This document shows positions 35,865 to 44,013 of a DNA stretch of 64,000 bases, in pieces. How positions within the stretch are numbered: the first letter of the stretch is position 1; every line of letters begins with the position of its first letter. Both the position numbers and the translations under genes were made by a program. The DNA comes from Mojavia pulchra JT2-VF2. Lineage in GTDB: Bacteria > Cyanobacteriota > Cyanobacteriia > Cyanobacteriales > Nostocaceae. The stretch spans positions 248,001 through 312,000 of the forward strand of contig JAHHHN010000002.1 in the NCBI GenBank assembly GCA_019359325.1. The letters run 5' to 3'. The notes beneath the pieces were generated by a model that was not told the origin of the DNA, searched no databases, and saw only the letters and a list, made by a program, of their open reading frames with translations.

Positions 35865-37379
35865 ATGTTTGAGCAAACTTTTAAAAATATTGATGATGTT
35901 CTCTGGAAAGAGGCGGGTTGTACTACAGAGTTAGATTACACTGAGCAAACGTCTTGGTTGCTGTTCCTGAAGTATTTGGATGATTTGGAGCAGGAAAGAG
36001 CGTTGGAGGCGGAGTTAGCTGGCAAACAATACGAATTTCTTATTGATGAGGCGCATCGTTGGTCATCTTGGGCAGCACCGAAAAAAGCAGATGGTACATT
36101 GGATCATGATAATGCGCTGATTGGCGATGATCTAATTGATTATGTCAACCGCAAGTTATTCCCGTATTTACAGAGTTTCAAGCAACGGGCTACCAGTCCA
36201 GACACAATCGAATACAAGATTGGGGAAATTTTTAGCGAGATTAAGAATAGGTTTCAAAGCGGCTACAGCTTGCGAGATGCGCTGGAATATATTGATGAGC
36301 TACGGTTTAGATCGCAACAGGAGAAACACGAGCTATCGCATCTCTATGAAGCCAAAATCAAAAATATGGGGAATGCGGGGCGCAACGGTGGAGAATATTA
36401 CACACCGCGTCCGTTGATTCGCGCAATAATTCAAGTGGTGAAGCCGAAGATTGGCGATCGCATTTATGATGGTGCTTGTGGTTCGGCTGGGTTTTTGTGC
36501 GAGAGTTACGACTATTTACGTCGGGGGAAGCTGACAACAAAAGAGCTTGAAATACTGCAAAAACATACGTTTACGGGTAAAGAAAAGAAAAGTTTGGCGT
36601 ATGTGATAGCCATAATGAATATGATTTTGCATGGCATTGATGCGCCGAATATTATCCACAACAATACGCTGACGGAAAATCTCAGTGATATTCAAGACAA
36701 GAATCGTTTTGATGTCATTTTGGCTAACCCGCCATTTGGGGGGAAGGAACGCAAGGAAGTACAGCAGAATTTCCCGATTAAGACTGGGGAAACGGCGTTT
36801 TTGTTTTTGCAGCATTTCATCAAAATGCTGAAGATGGGCGGTAGGGCGGCAGTGGTAATCAAAAATACATTCCTGTCAAATTCGGACAATGCTTCGCGGG
36901 CGTTGCGTCAAGAGCTTTTGAGTAGTTGCAATCTGCACACGATTTTGGATTGTCCGAGTGGGACTTTTATCGGGGCGGGAGTAAAAACGGTGGTGCTGTT
37001 TTTTGAGAAAGGAAAGCCCTTCGATGCTGTTCAGGGAACGCCGTTATTTTCTCAGGGAAAACCTTTAACTCAGGGAATGGCAACTCAGAAAATTTGGTAT
37101 TACCAACTCGATCCTGGGCGTAGTTTGGGGAAAACAAATGCGCTGAATGATGAAGATTTGCGTGAGTTTGTAGATTTTCAGGCTACGTTTGCAGAGTCGG
37201 AAAAGTCTTGGTTAGTGGATATTGCTGATATTGATCAGGTAACGTTTGATTTGTCGGTGAAGAATCCGAATAAGGCTGAAGAATCGACGTTACGAGAACC
37301 GCAAGAAATTTTGGATGAAATTGCAGCTTTGGATGCGGAGAGTGCAGAGATTTTAGCTGGTATTGGGGGGATGGTATGA
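35865..37379 (+). CDS. hsdM: Type I restriction-modification methylase subunit HsdM
   Basis: 504 residues. HsdM N-terminal domain (1-140; QTSWLLFLKYLDDLEQERA), then the methylase domain with GGEYYTPRPLIRAIIQ, SAM motif YDGACGSAGFLCESY and the adenine-methylase motif NPPFGG. With HsdS it should make m6A at a bipartite site. It is cargo of the CAST. The stop overlaps the hsdS start (GTATGA). No hsdR is found in the element; and hsdS carries a stop, so activity depends on rescue by other S subunits or readthrough. Confidence 0.94.
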   Translation: MFEQTFKNIDDVLWKEAGCTTELDYTEQTSWLLFLKYLDDLEQERALEAELAGKQYEFLIDEAHRWSSWAAPKKADGTLDHDNALIGDDLIDYVNRKLFPYLQSFKQRATSPDTIEYKIGEIFSEIKNRFQSGYSLRDALEYIDELRFRSQQEKHELSHLYEAKIKNMGNAGRNGGEYYTPRPLIRAIIQVVKPKIGDRIYDGACGSAGFLCESYDYLRRGKLTTKELEILQKHTFTGKEKKSLAYVIAIMNMILHGIDAPNIIHNNTLTENLSDIQDKNRFDVILANPPFGGKERKEVQQNFPIKTGETAFLFLQHFIKMLKMGGRAAVVIKNTFLSNSDNASRALRQELLSSCNLHTILDCPSGTFIGAGVKTVVLFFEKGKPFDAVQGTPLFSQGKPLTQGMATQKIWYYQLDPGRSLGKTNALNDEDLREFVDFQATFAESEKSWLVDIADIDQVTFDLSVKNPNKAEESTLREPQEILDEIAALDAESAEILAGIGGMV

Positions 37380-38593
37380 ACCAGAGGTGGATAAAGAAGA
37401 GATTAGGAGAAGTATGTGAAATCTCGTCAACACTTGTAGATCCTCGCAAACCTGAGTTCATCAATCTACTTCATATTGGTGCTGGGAATATGATTTCAGA
37501 AACAGGGGATCTGGTTGATATTAAAACAGCTAAAGAGGAAGGGCTAAAATCCGGGAAATTTTTATTTGATAGAACTATGGTTCTTTATAGTAAGATCCGC
37601 CCATATCTTATGAAAGTTGCTAGACCAGACTTCGATGGCTTGTGCAGTGCGGATGTATATCCTCTATCACCGGATACTACTCAATTAGATCGGGACTTCT
37701 TGTTTTATTTACTAATAAGTAGGGAATTCACTGAATACGCAATTGAAGGGTCAAGTCGGGCTGGAATGCCTAAGGTTAACCGCGATCATCTGTTCAACTT
37801 TACTACTTATATCCCACCGCTCCTAGAACAAAAACGGATTGTGGTGATTTTGGATGAGGCGTTTGAGGGGATTGATAGAGCGATCGCAAACACTGAAAAA
37901 AACCTTGCCAACTCTTGAGAACTATTTGAAAGCTATCTAAATGCTGTTTTTAACCATAAAGGCGATGGGTGGGAGGAAAAGTATTTAGGAGATATAGCTG
38001 AACTTATAGATTCACTTCATAAGACACCTTCTTATATTGATGAGGGGGGCTTTCCAATGGTAAGAGTAACTGATATTAAAGATGGGGTCTTAAACCTCAG
38101 TAATGCGCGTAGAGTTGATAATTCAACCTTTGTTGAATTTTCTAAAAGACATACACCAAAAATAGGAGATATTGTTCTCTCTCGTGTTGGTTCTTATGGT
38201 GTTCCAGCTTTAGTTGAATCTGATGAATTATTTTGTCTTGGACAAAATACTGTTTTTATAATTCCTCAAATAAATTCCCAGTTAGTTTATTTTTTCTTGA
38301 GAAGTCCTAATTGCCAGCAGCAAATAGAAAAATTCGTTGCTGGTACAACACAAGGAACTATCAGTTTGCAAAGCATAAAAAAAATTCGAGTTCCAATTCC
38401 GCTATATTCTGAACAAATTACTTTAGCCTCAGAAATAAGTTGTGTCTTAAGAAAAACCCAAAGCCTTGAAATCATCTACCGCCAAAAAATCGCTGCACTC
38501 AAAGAACTCAAACAATCCATCCTGCAAAAAGCATTCACTGGCGAACTCACCGCAGATACCCCAAAAACTGCTAAACAGGAAATGGCAGCATGA
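37376..38593 (+). pseudogene. hsdS: Type I specificity subunit HsdS, split by an in-frame TGA
   Basis: The frame from 37376 to 38593 would encode 405 residues, the normal HsdS size. The first target-recognition domain (1-150; RWIKKRLGEVCEISSTLV, PPLLEQKRIVVILDEAFEGID) ends in the central helix. There a TGA at 37916-37918 (after LANS) interrupts ELFESYLNAVF, which normally continues the helix. The second half (from 37919; EEKYLGDIAELID, VPIPLYSEQ, LKQSILQKAFTGEL) is intact in the same frame. A TGA from CGA (Arg) would explain it. Half-subunits from 37376-37918 might still dimerise. Confidence 0.85.
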
Positions 38594-39189
38594 GCGATGA
38601 TTTGACGAAACCAAACGATCTGTTATTTCAAGAAATTCGGCAATTGATTGACACCGCCAAACAACGCGCCGCCGTTGCCATCAATGCAGAAATAACTTTG
38701 TTATATTGGCAAGTTGGTAAACGCATCCAAACCGAAGTTTTACAAGGTCAACGGGCTGAATATGGCAAACAAATCATTGTTTCTTTATCTCAGCAGCTAA
38801 CGCAAACCTATGGTAAAGGCTGGGGTGAAAGACAACTGCGACATTGCCTCCAGTTTGCTGAGACATTTCCAAATATCGAGATTGTGAACACACTGTGTTC
38901 CAAATTGAGTTGGTCACATCTGCGACTTTTAACAGCAATAGACGATCCCCTAAAACGAGAATTTTATATTGAAATTGCCCAACTGGAACGATGGAGCGTC
39001 CGCCAACTGCAAGAACGTATTAACTCTATGCTATTTGAGCGCACTGCCCTATCCCGCAAACCCGAAGAAACCATCCGCCATGACTTAGAGCAACTGCGCC
39101 AAACTCAACAGGTATCACCCGATATTTTACTCAAAGACCCTTTAAATTGCGGGTTTTACTACGTTCAACATATTCAATTGCTTCGGTAA
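38590..39189 (+). pseudogene. DUF1016 (YhcG-type) protein truncated before its nuclease domain
   Basis: 199 residues. The DUF1016 N-terminal domain is intact: LIDTAKQRAAVAINAEITLLYWQVGKRI, GKQIIVSLSQQLTQTYGKGWGERQLRHCLQF, LSWSHLRLLTAIDDPLKREFY. It should run on at SPDILLKDP into a PD-(D/E)XK nuclease domain of about 150 residues, but the sequence instead turns into the complement of the neighbouring TPR gene and stops. The ATG overlaps the hsdS TGA. DUF1016 genes often sit between hsdS and hsdR, which suggests what was lost. Confidence 0.8.
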
Positions 39190-41506
39190 TCTTATTTAAT
39201 TCGCAGCAAACTTCTACCATGCGGCTATAAACTTGGTTAAAGTGTTCCGCTTGTTTGCGCTTGGTTTCTTCTCCAGATACTATTTCTTCTCGTAAAGATT
39301 CTATAGTTGCAATGGCAGACTCAAAAGTATTGTACGCTAAGTCAAACTGGTTTGCGTTTTGGTAAGCAATTCCTAGCCCCCACAAAGTTTCTGTATAGTC
39401 TTGGGGAAAAGCTTCAAAAGTCCTAACTTTCAGAGCCTCTTTGTAAGTAGCGATCGCTTTGTCAATGTTATCTGCCCTGTCTCCTTTGATTCTATTGCTG
39501 TAGGCATTGGCGAGATTATTTTGCGTTACAGCCCAATCAACAGGGAATTCTTCCCTAGTGTAGACAGTTAAAGCAGCAGTGTAAGCAGCGATCGCTGTTT
39601 CAATGTTATCTGCCCTGTCTCCTTTGATTCTATTGCTGTAGGCATTGGCGAGATTATTTTGCGTTGCAGCCCAATCAACAGGGAATTCTTCCCTAGTGTA
39701 GACAGTTAAAGCAGCAGTATAAGCAGCGATCGCTTTGTCAATGTTATCTGCCCTATCTCCTTTGATTCTATTGCTGTAGGCATTGGCGAGATTATTTTGC
39801 GTTGCAGCCCAATCAACAGGGAATTCTTCGTTGGTTCTGACAGTTAAAGCAGCATTATAAGCAGCGATCGCTGTTTCGATGTTATCTGCCCTGTCTCCTT
39901 TGATTCTATTGCTATAGGCATTGGCGAGATTATTTTGCGTTGCAGCCCAATCAACAGGGAATTCTTCGTTGGTTCTGACAGTTAAAGCAGCAGTATAAGC
40001 AGCGATCGCTGTTTCAATGTTATCTGCCCTGTCTCCTTTGATTCTGTCATTGTAAGCAGCAGCGAGATTATTTTGCGTTGCAGCCCAATCAACAGGGAAT
40101 TCTTCCCTAGTGTAGACAGTTAAAGCAGCAGTATAAGCAGCGATCGCTGTTTCAATGTTATCTGCCCTGTCTCCTTTGATTCTGTCATTGTAAGCAGCAG
40201 CGAGATTATTTTGCGTTGCAGCCCAATCGACAGGTAAAGCTTCCTTGGTTCTGACAGTTAAAGCAACAGTATAAGCAGAGATCGCTTTTTCGATGTTATC
40301 TACCTTTTCTTCTTTGATTCTATTGCTATAGGCATTGGCGAGATTATTTTGCGTTGTTGCCCAATCAATAGGTAAAGCTTCCTTGGTTCTGACAGTTAAA
40401 GCAGCAGTATAAGCAGAGATCGCTGTTTCGATGTTATCTGCCTTATCTCCTTTGATTCTATTGCTGTAGGCAAGAGCGAGATTATTTTGCGTTGTTGCCC
40501 AATCAACAGGGAATTCTTCCCTAGTGTAGACAGTTAAAGCAGCACTATAAGCAGAGATCGCTGTTTCAATGTTATCTGCTCTGTTTCCTTTGATTCTGTC
40601 ATTGTAAGCAGCAGCGAGATTATTTTGCGTTACAGCCCAATCAACAGGGAATTCTTCCTTAGTGAAGACAGTTAAAGCAGCAGTATAAGCAGAGATCGCT
40701 GTTTCGATGTTTTCTGCCCTGTCTCCTTTGATTCTCTCTCTGTAGGCATTGGCGAGATTATTTTGCGTTGCAGCCCAATCAACAGGGAATTCTTCGTTGG
40801 TTCTGACAGTTAAAGCAGCATTATAAGCAGAGATCGCTGTTTCGATGTTATCTGCCTTGTCTCCTTTGATTCTATTGCTGTAGGCATTGGCGAGATTATT
40901 TTGCGTTGCAGCCCAATCAATAGGTAAAGCTTCCTTAGTGCAAACTTTTAGCACAACTTCATAACCAGTAATAGCAATTTCCATATTGCTGGCTTTGTTA
41001 GCCCAGGGGAATTGCTTAATAATATTGCTAAATTCGACAATAACTGCTGCTAAGTATTCTGCCTCATCTGCTTGGACTTTTCTCAGTATATTTGTCCCCC
41101 AACAGCGCAATATTTCTGCTAACGCTCCGTCAAGTTTACCTATATTTTTTGCTAGTAAGGGGTAAACTACCTGGCAATTACCCATACTGTTTTCAGTTAC
41201 TTGTAATACCTCCATCAAGAATTGAAAATATGCTTTTATCTCCTCCTCACCTAGGGATTGCAAATCTACTGTAGTATCTAGATTCAACGCTTCCATTGGT
41301 TGCATTGCCAAACCTTGCAACCAATTCGCTGTTTTTTCATCTCCCTGTTGCAAAAATATCTTTGTTACTGCTTCTACCGTCTGTAAGAAGCCAACATCTA
41401 CTAATCCTTGGTTTGCTGCTAAAATCTCTCGGATTTCATCGTCACTACGACAATTCAACAGGCTTTGAATAAGGTTGAGATGGGCTTGCTGACGCTTTTC
41501 GTTCAT
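39131..41506 (-). CDS. TPR-repeat protein, apparently truncated before a CHAT-type effector domain
   Basis: 791 residues. The N-terminal helical region (1-200) is followed by 11 near-identical 46-residue TPR-like repeats (WAATQNNLANAYSNRIKGD, then NIETAIAAYTAALTVYT). The last block, ALKVRTFEAF then EYVERSKTRNL, is the usual lead-in to a C-terminal CHAT (caspase-like) domain in cyanobacterial TPR-CHAT proteins. Here it ends three codons later (KGL, stop) where the truncated DUF1016 gene begins on the other strand. I chose ATG 41506 (MNEKRQQAHLNLIQSLLN), which fits the family start; the GTG at 41527 is an alternative. Confidence 0.85.
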   Translation of the reverse strand: MNEKRQQAHLNLIQSLLNCRSDDEIREILAANQGLVDVGFLQTVEAVTKIFLQQGDEKTANWLQGLAMQPMEALNLDTTVDLQSLGEEEIKAYFQFLMEVLQVTENSMGNCQVVYPLLAKNIGKLDGALAEILRCWGTNILRKVQADEAEYLAAVIVEFSNIIKQFPWANKASNMEIAITGYEVVLKVCTKEALPIDWAATQNNLANAYSNRIKGDKADNIETAISAYNAALTVRTNEEFPVDWAATQNNLANAYRERIKGDRAENIETAISAYTAALTVFTKEEFPVDWAVTQNNLAAAYNDRIKGNRADNIETAISAYSAALTVYTREEFPVDWATTQNNLALAYSNRIKGDKADNIETAISAYTAALTVRTKEALPIDWATTQNNLANAYSNRIKEEKVDNIEKAISAYTVALTVRTKEALPVDWAATQNNLAAAYNDRIKGDRADNIETAIAAYTAALTVYTREEFPVDWAATQNNLAAAYNDRIKGDRADNIETAIAAYTAALTVRTNEEFPVDWAATQNNLANAYSNRIKGDRADNIETAIAAYNAALTVRTNEEFPVDWAATQNNLANAYSNRIKGDRADNIDKAIAAYTAALTVYTREEFPVDWAATQNNLANAYSNRIKGDRADNIETAIAAYTAALTVYTREEFPVDWAVTQNNLANAYSNRIKGDRADNIDKAIATYKEALKVRTFEAFPQDYTETLWGLGIAYQNANQFDLAYNTFESAIATIESLREEIVSGEETKRKQAEHFNQVYSRMVEVCCELNKITEAIEYVERSKTRNLKGL
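39407..40924. repeat. 11 tandem 138-bp repeats coding for TPR units
   Basis: Each unit encodes 46 residues beginning P(V/I)DWA. Neighbouring units are almost identical at the DNA level (for example those at 39500-40200), with two main variants of the last third (YTREEF and RTNEEF or RTKEAL) that alternate along the array. This points to recent duplication or gene conversion between units. Confidence 0.9.
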
Positions 41507-41732
41507 GGGTAAGGGAAGGGCGTACACATCACACTTAAATACGATGAAACTAATACAATACCGACATTCTAGATTCCAGAAAAGTACAGAACTTTATCAC
41601 TTGTGATGAATATTAACAATAGCGATCACCCTGCATTTACATTCAAAGAAACTAGCTGCTGAAGCTTTTAAGATAGATAATCTTTTAATGGCGAATGAAT
41701 ACAATTGCTCTGCAATGCTCAAGATCGTGAAA

Positions 41733-41993
41733 TCACACTACTTCAACGATAGAACTTTCCTTGCCATCGTTATCATTGGGCACATATTCCAAAAGTTCCC
41801 CAGGTTGACAATCCAATGCCTTACAAATGCCATTTAACCTTTCTGGGGTTAATCGTGGCATTTCATCAACCTTACGTAGCCTGTACACTGAATTTTCAGT
41901 TATTCCTAACGCCTCAGCTAAATTCTTATTCCTCACTCGCTTTCGCGCCATTACTTCATTTAATTTCCAGCGAATCACTTTATCCATAGGCAT
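41733..41993 (-). CDS. XRE-family HTH regulator in the CAST
   Basis: 86 residues. The HTH is at about 8-65: RWKLNEVMARKRVRNKNLAEALGITENSVYRLRKV, then RLNGICKALDCQPGELLEYVPN, a Cro/CI-like fold with no other domain. It lies between cargo and the transposition genes and has a cluster of GTAGAT/ATCTAC half-sites upstream, so it probably represses itself. A role in controlling tniQ-tnsC-tnsB or the 42214 gene is possible but unproven. Confidence 0.85.
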   Translation of the reverse strand: MPMDKVIRWKLNEVMARKRVRNKNLAEALGITENSVYRLRKVDEMPRLTPERLNGICKALDCQPGELLEYVPNDNDGKESSIVEVV

Positions 41994-42026
41994 ATTACTA
42001 CATCCCCAGTTTAGTAGCTGTTAGAT

Positions 42027-42127
42027 GTAGATTTCTCTACTCGTCATTATTTAAGTTTAGAAGTAGATTTATATCATTCTAAGTTTTATAAATCTACACT
42101 TGACGTATATCTACACGTCACGTAGAT
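42027..42127. promoter_or_regulatory. Cluster of GTAGAT/ATCTAC operator half-sites
   Basis: A perfect inverted repeat GTAGATTTCTCTAC (42027-42040) is followed by GTAGAT at 42063, ATCTAC at 42092 and 42109 and GTAGAT at 42122. They lie directly upstream of the XRE gene (start 41993) and ahead of the plus-strand gene at 42214, so they are likely binding sites for the XRE protein. Confidence 0.6.
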
Positions 42128-42144
42128 TAATTGATAGACAAAAC

Positions 42145-42186
42145 AAAAGCGATCGCTCTCCGGGAAGAGTCCGCGATCGCCTTTTG
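42145..42186. other. Hairpin with HIP1 octamers in both arms
   Basis: AAAAGCGATCGC (42145-42156) pairs with GCGATCGCCTTTT (42173-42185) around a GC-rich loop. It lies in the leader of the 42214 gene, so it could act as an attenuator or simply insulate the two divergent genes. Confidence 0.45.
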
Positions 42187-42213
42187 CGGAACCCCATCGA
42201 TGAGGTTACTTAG

Positions 42214-42516
42214 ATGATTGTACAAGAAGAGTTTGATAACCAAACCTCGGCTCAATTAGGGTTTGAGGAATACATTGAGCAGCTAACAGACCAAGTAGCG
42301 CCAGAAATTGAAATCGATTCAGTACCAGATGATCTTGGAGAACTGTATCGAGTTTGGAACAGCTATCATCTGCTGGGAACTTTTTATCAGAACGTTGAAG
42401 GCAAATGGGTAGCACAACCCTGTAATAGCGATGACAGACCCTGTTGTGACACCCCTGAATTAGCACAGCTATTCATCATTGCTGTTAACGGGTTGCTGGT
42501 GGCTGATGTAGCGTAA
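42214..42516 (+). CDS. Hypothetical protein within the CAST
   Basis: 100 residues, acidic at the N-terminus (EEFDNQTSAQLGFEEYIEQLTDQVAPEIEIDS-style), then a compact mixed segment (YRVWNSYHLLGTFYQNVEGKW) with CNSDDRPCC and a hydrophobic end (FIIAVNGLLVADVA). I do not recognise it. A GAGG ribosome site nine bases ahead of the ATG and its own terminator at 42546-42580 argue that it is a real gene. It lies tail to tail with tniQ. Confidence 0.6.
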   Translation: MIVQEEFDNQTSAQLGFEEYIEQLTDQVAPEIEIDSVPDDLGELYRVWNSYHLLGTFYQNVEGKWVAQPCNSDDRPCCDTPELAQLFIIAVNGLLVADVA

Positions 42517-42545
42517 CCACTGGCATAAATTTTTTTCCATCGCCT

Positions 42546-42580
42546 AGAGACGTGAATTTCAGCACGTCTCTTTCTTGTTT
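42546..42580 (+). terminator. Terminator of the 42214 gene
   Basis: AGAGACGTG (42546-42554) and CACGTCTCT (42563-42571) form a nine-pair stem followed by TTCTTGTTT on the plus strand. It also lies between the convergent hypothetical gene and tniQ. Confidence 0.75.
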
Positions 42581-42619
42581 AAAGTTATTTTAGGTAGAAA
42601 ATTTAGCTGTCTAGTAACC

Positions 42620-43123
42620 TCAGTAACGCTTCTGACGTTTCGCCATTGTTGCAAACGGCAAAAAACAGTGAGAACATTCCCCTTGTACCCAATCAGAAGG
42701 AATCGGGAAAGGGGTTTCACAGTTAGTACATTTAGTTAATAAGCCTAAGTTGTGGCGATCGCATTTCATCTTATCTTTGAATTGCCACTTCATACGGTGA
42801 TAAGGTACTTCTGCATAGCAAGCACCACATAACCTAATTGGTCTGGGTTTCATAGTCACACCCTTTGGTGGCAGAATCTCTCTAAGCTTCTCAACTTCCA
42901 CACCAACTATACCAGCCAAAGCTTCCAACTCCTGCTGTGTCGGAAACGGGTTGAAATAAAACTTCTCCCACCTACCAATAACAGCACCTAAACCAGTCAA
43001 TTTACCAAGTTGAGTAGTAGTTAAATAATTCTCCCTACGAAAGCGTCCTAAAAAATGGCTTAAGCTTTCACCTTGGAGTAGTTCAATATCAAAAAATCTG
43101 GTTTTTTTCTCTATATTTTCCAT
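42620..43123 (-). CDS. tniQ: TniQ, target-selection adaptor of the CAST
   Basis: 167 residues, the same length as Scytonema TniQ. The N-terminal TniQ helical part (LQGESLSHFLGRFRRENYLTTTQLG) and four zinc-finger Cys/His pairs (CGACY, CDRHN, CTNC, CSHC) are visible. It links Cas12k with the TnsC filament. The ATG shares its first base with the tnsC TAA (TAATG), so it is translated with tnsC. Confidence 0.95.
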   Translation of the reverse strand: MENIEKKTRFFDIELLQGESLSHFLGRFRRENYLTTTQLGKLTGLGAVIGRWEKFYFNPFPTQQELEALAGIVGVEVEKLREILPPKGVTMKPRPIRLCGACYAEVPYHRMKWQFKDKMKCDRHNLGLLTKCTNCETPFPIPSDWVQGECSHCFLPFATMAKRQKRY

Positions 43124-43959
43124 TACTCAAACCACTCCAGAACCTCATCTAAAGTTGCTTTATCGATATTACTTAACCCTTTTCTCAAAGATAAAATTGC
43201 TGTTCGTCTTAAAACCCTATCTACCAAACCAATCTTGCCACCTGTTTTTTGGTACAACGGCATTAAAGTTTCTTTTCTAGTTAAATTTGATGGTACTGGT
43301 AAACACAAAACTTCATCTTCCCAAATTTGTAATAACTCAGCAAATTTTTTCTCTGACACTAATTGCAAACGATAACATTCGATGAAACGGTCATGAATAT
43401 AAGGCTCCTTCTTGATGAGATTATCCAGACCATCAGTTCCCACAAGCACAATTGCAATTTTCAATAAATCGTAAATCCGAGCTATTTCGCTAAAGGTATT
43501 TAATTTCAAAAAATTTGCTTCATCAATAATCAACATTTCGACTTTTGACTCTTTAATGAGCCGCAGCACTCGTCGTCGCAAATCAGTCAATTTACCCGAA
43601 GTTGCATCATATTTCAAACTTTCTAAAATTAATGTTAGTAGTTCCCCTGCCGAACAATCCCCTGGAACTTGCATATACAAGACAGGTACAATATCACGCT
43701 TACCTGTTCTTTTTTGCGGTTTATTCAGGAGTTTATAAACATCACAAGTAACTGACTTCCCCGCTCGTGGTGGCGCAACAATTCGACCACATTGTTTGGA
43801 AAGACGCAAACTATCCAACCAATCATGAATTCTTTGGATATGGTCAAGCTCTACTACGCTGGGAGTAATCAGCCGTTCAATTTGTGGCATCAATTCTTCT
43901 GGTATTGGGTCATCTCCCCATAAATTCTGTACCCATCTACGCAAAGATTCATCTGTCAT
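43123..43959 (-). CDS. tnsC: TnsC, AAA+ ATPase regulator of the CAST
   Basis: 278 residues; Scytonema TnsC has 276. It forms a helical filament on DNA and hands the target to TnsB. Walker A reads APPRAGKS (about 62-69), with Ala where the consensus first Gly stands, then Walker B MLIIDEANFL. Sensor and arginine-finger regions follow (IVLVGTDGLDNLI). It is the middle gene of tnsB-tnsC-tniQ, with about 55 bp to tnsB. Confidence 0.95.
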   Translation of the reverse strand: MTDESLRRWVQNLWGDDPIPEELMPQIERLITPSVVELDHIQRIHDWLDSLRLSKQCGRIVAPPRAGKSVTCDVYKLLNKPQKRTGKRDIVPVLYMQVPGDCSAGELLTLILESLKYDATSGKLTDLRRRVLRLIKESKVEMLIIDEANFLKLNTFSEIARIYDLLKIAIVLVGTDGLDNLIKKEPYIHDRFIECYRLQLVSEKKFAELLQIWEDEVLCLPVPSNLTRKETLMPLYQKTGGKIGLVDRVLRRTAILSLRKGLSNIDKATLDEVLEWFE

Positions 43960-44013
43960 AATCTGTGAATATCGAATATTTTATTTGCTTAATTTCGACC
44001 GATTTCTATCAAA

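Noticed and set aside
35865-39189. A complete type I restriction system
   Set aside because: No hsdR helicase/nuclease is found anywhere in the window, and hsdS and DUF1016 are broken.
39407-40924. Regular 138-bp repeats as a second CRISPR or satellite
   Set aside because: They code for TPR units in one long frame.
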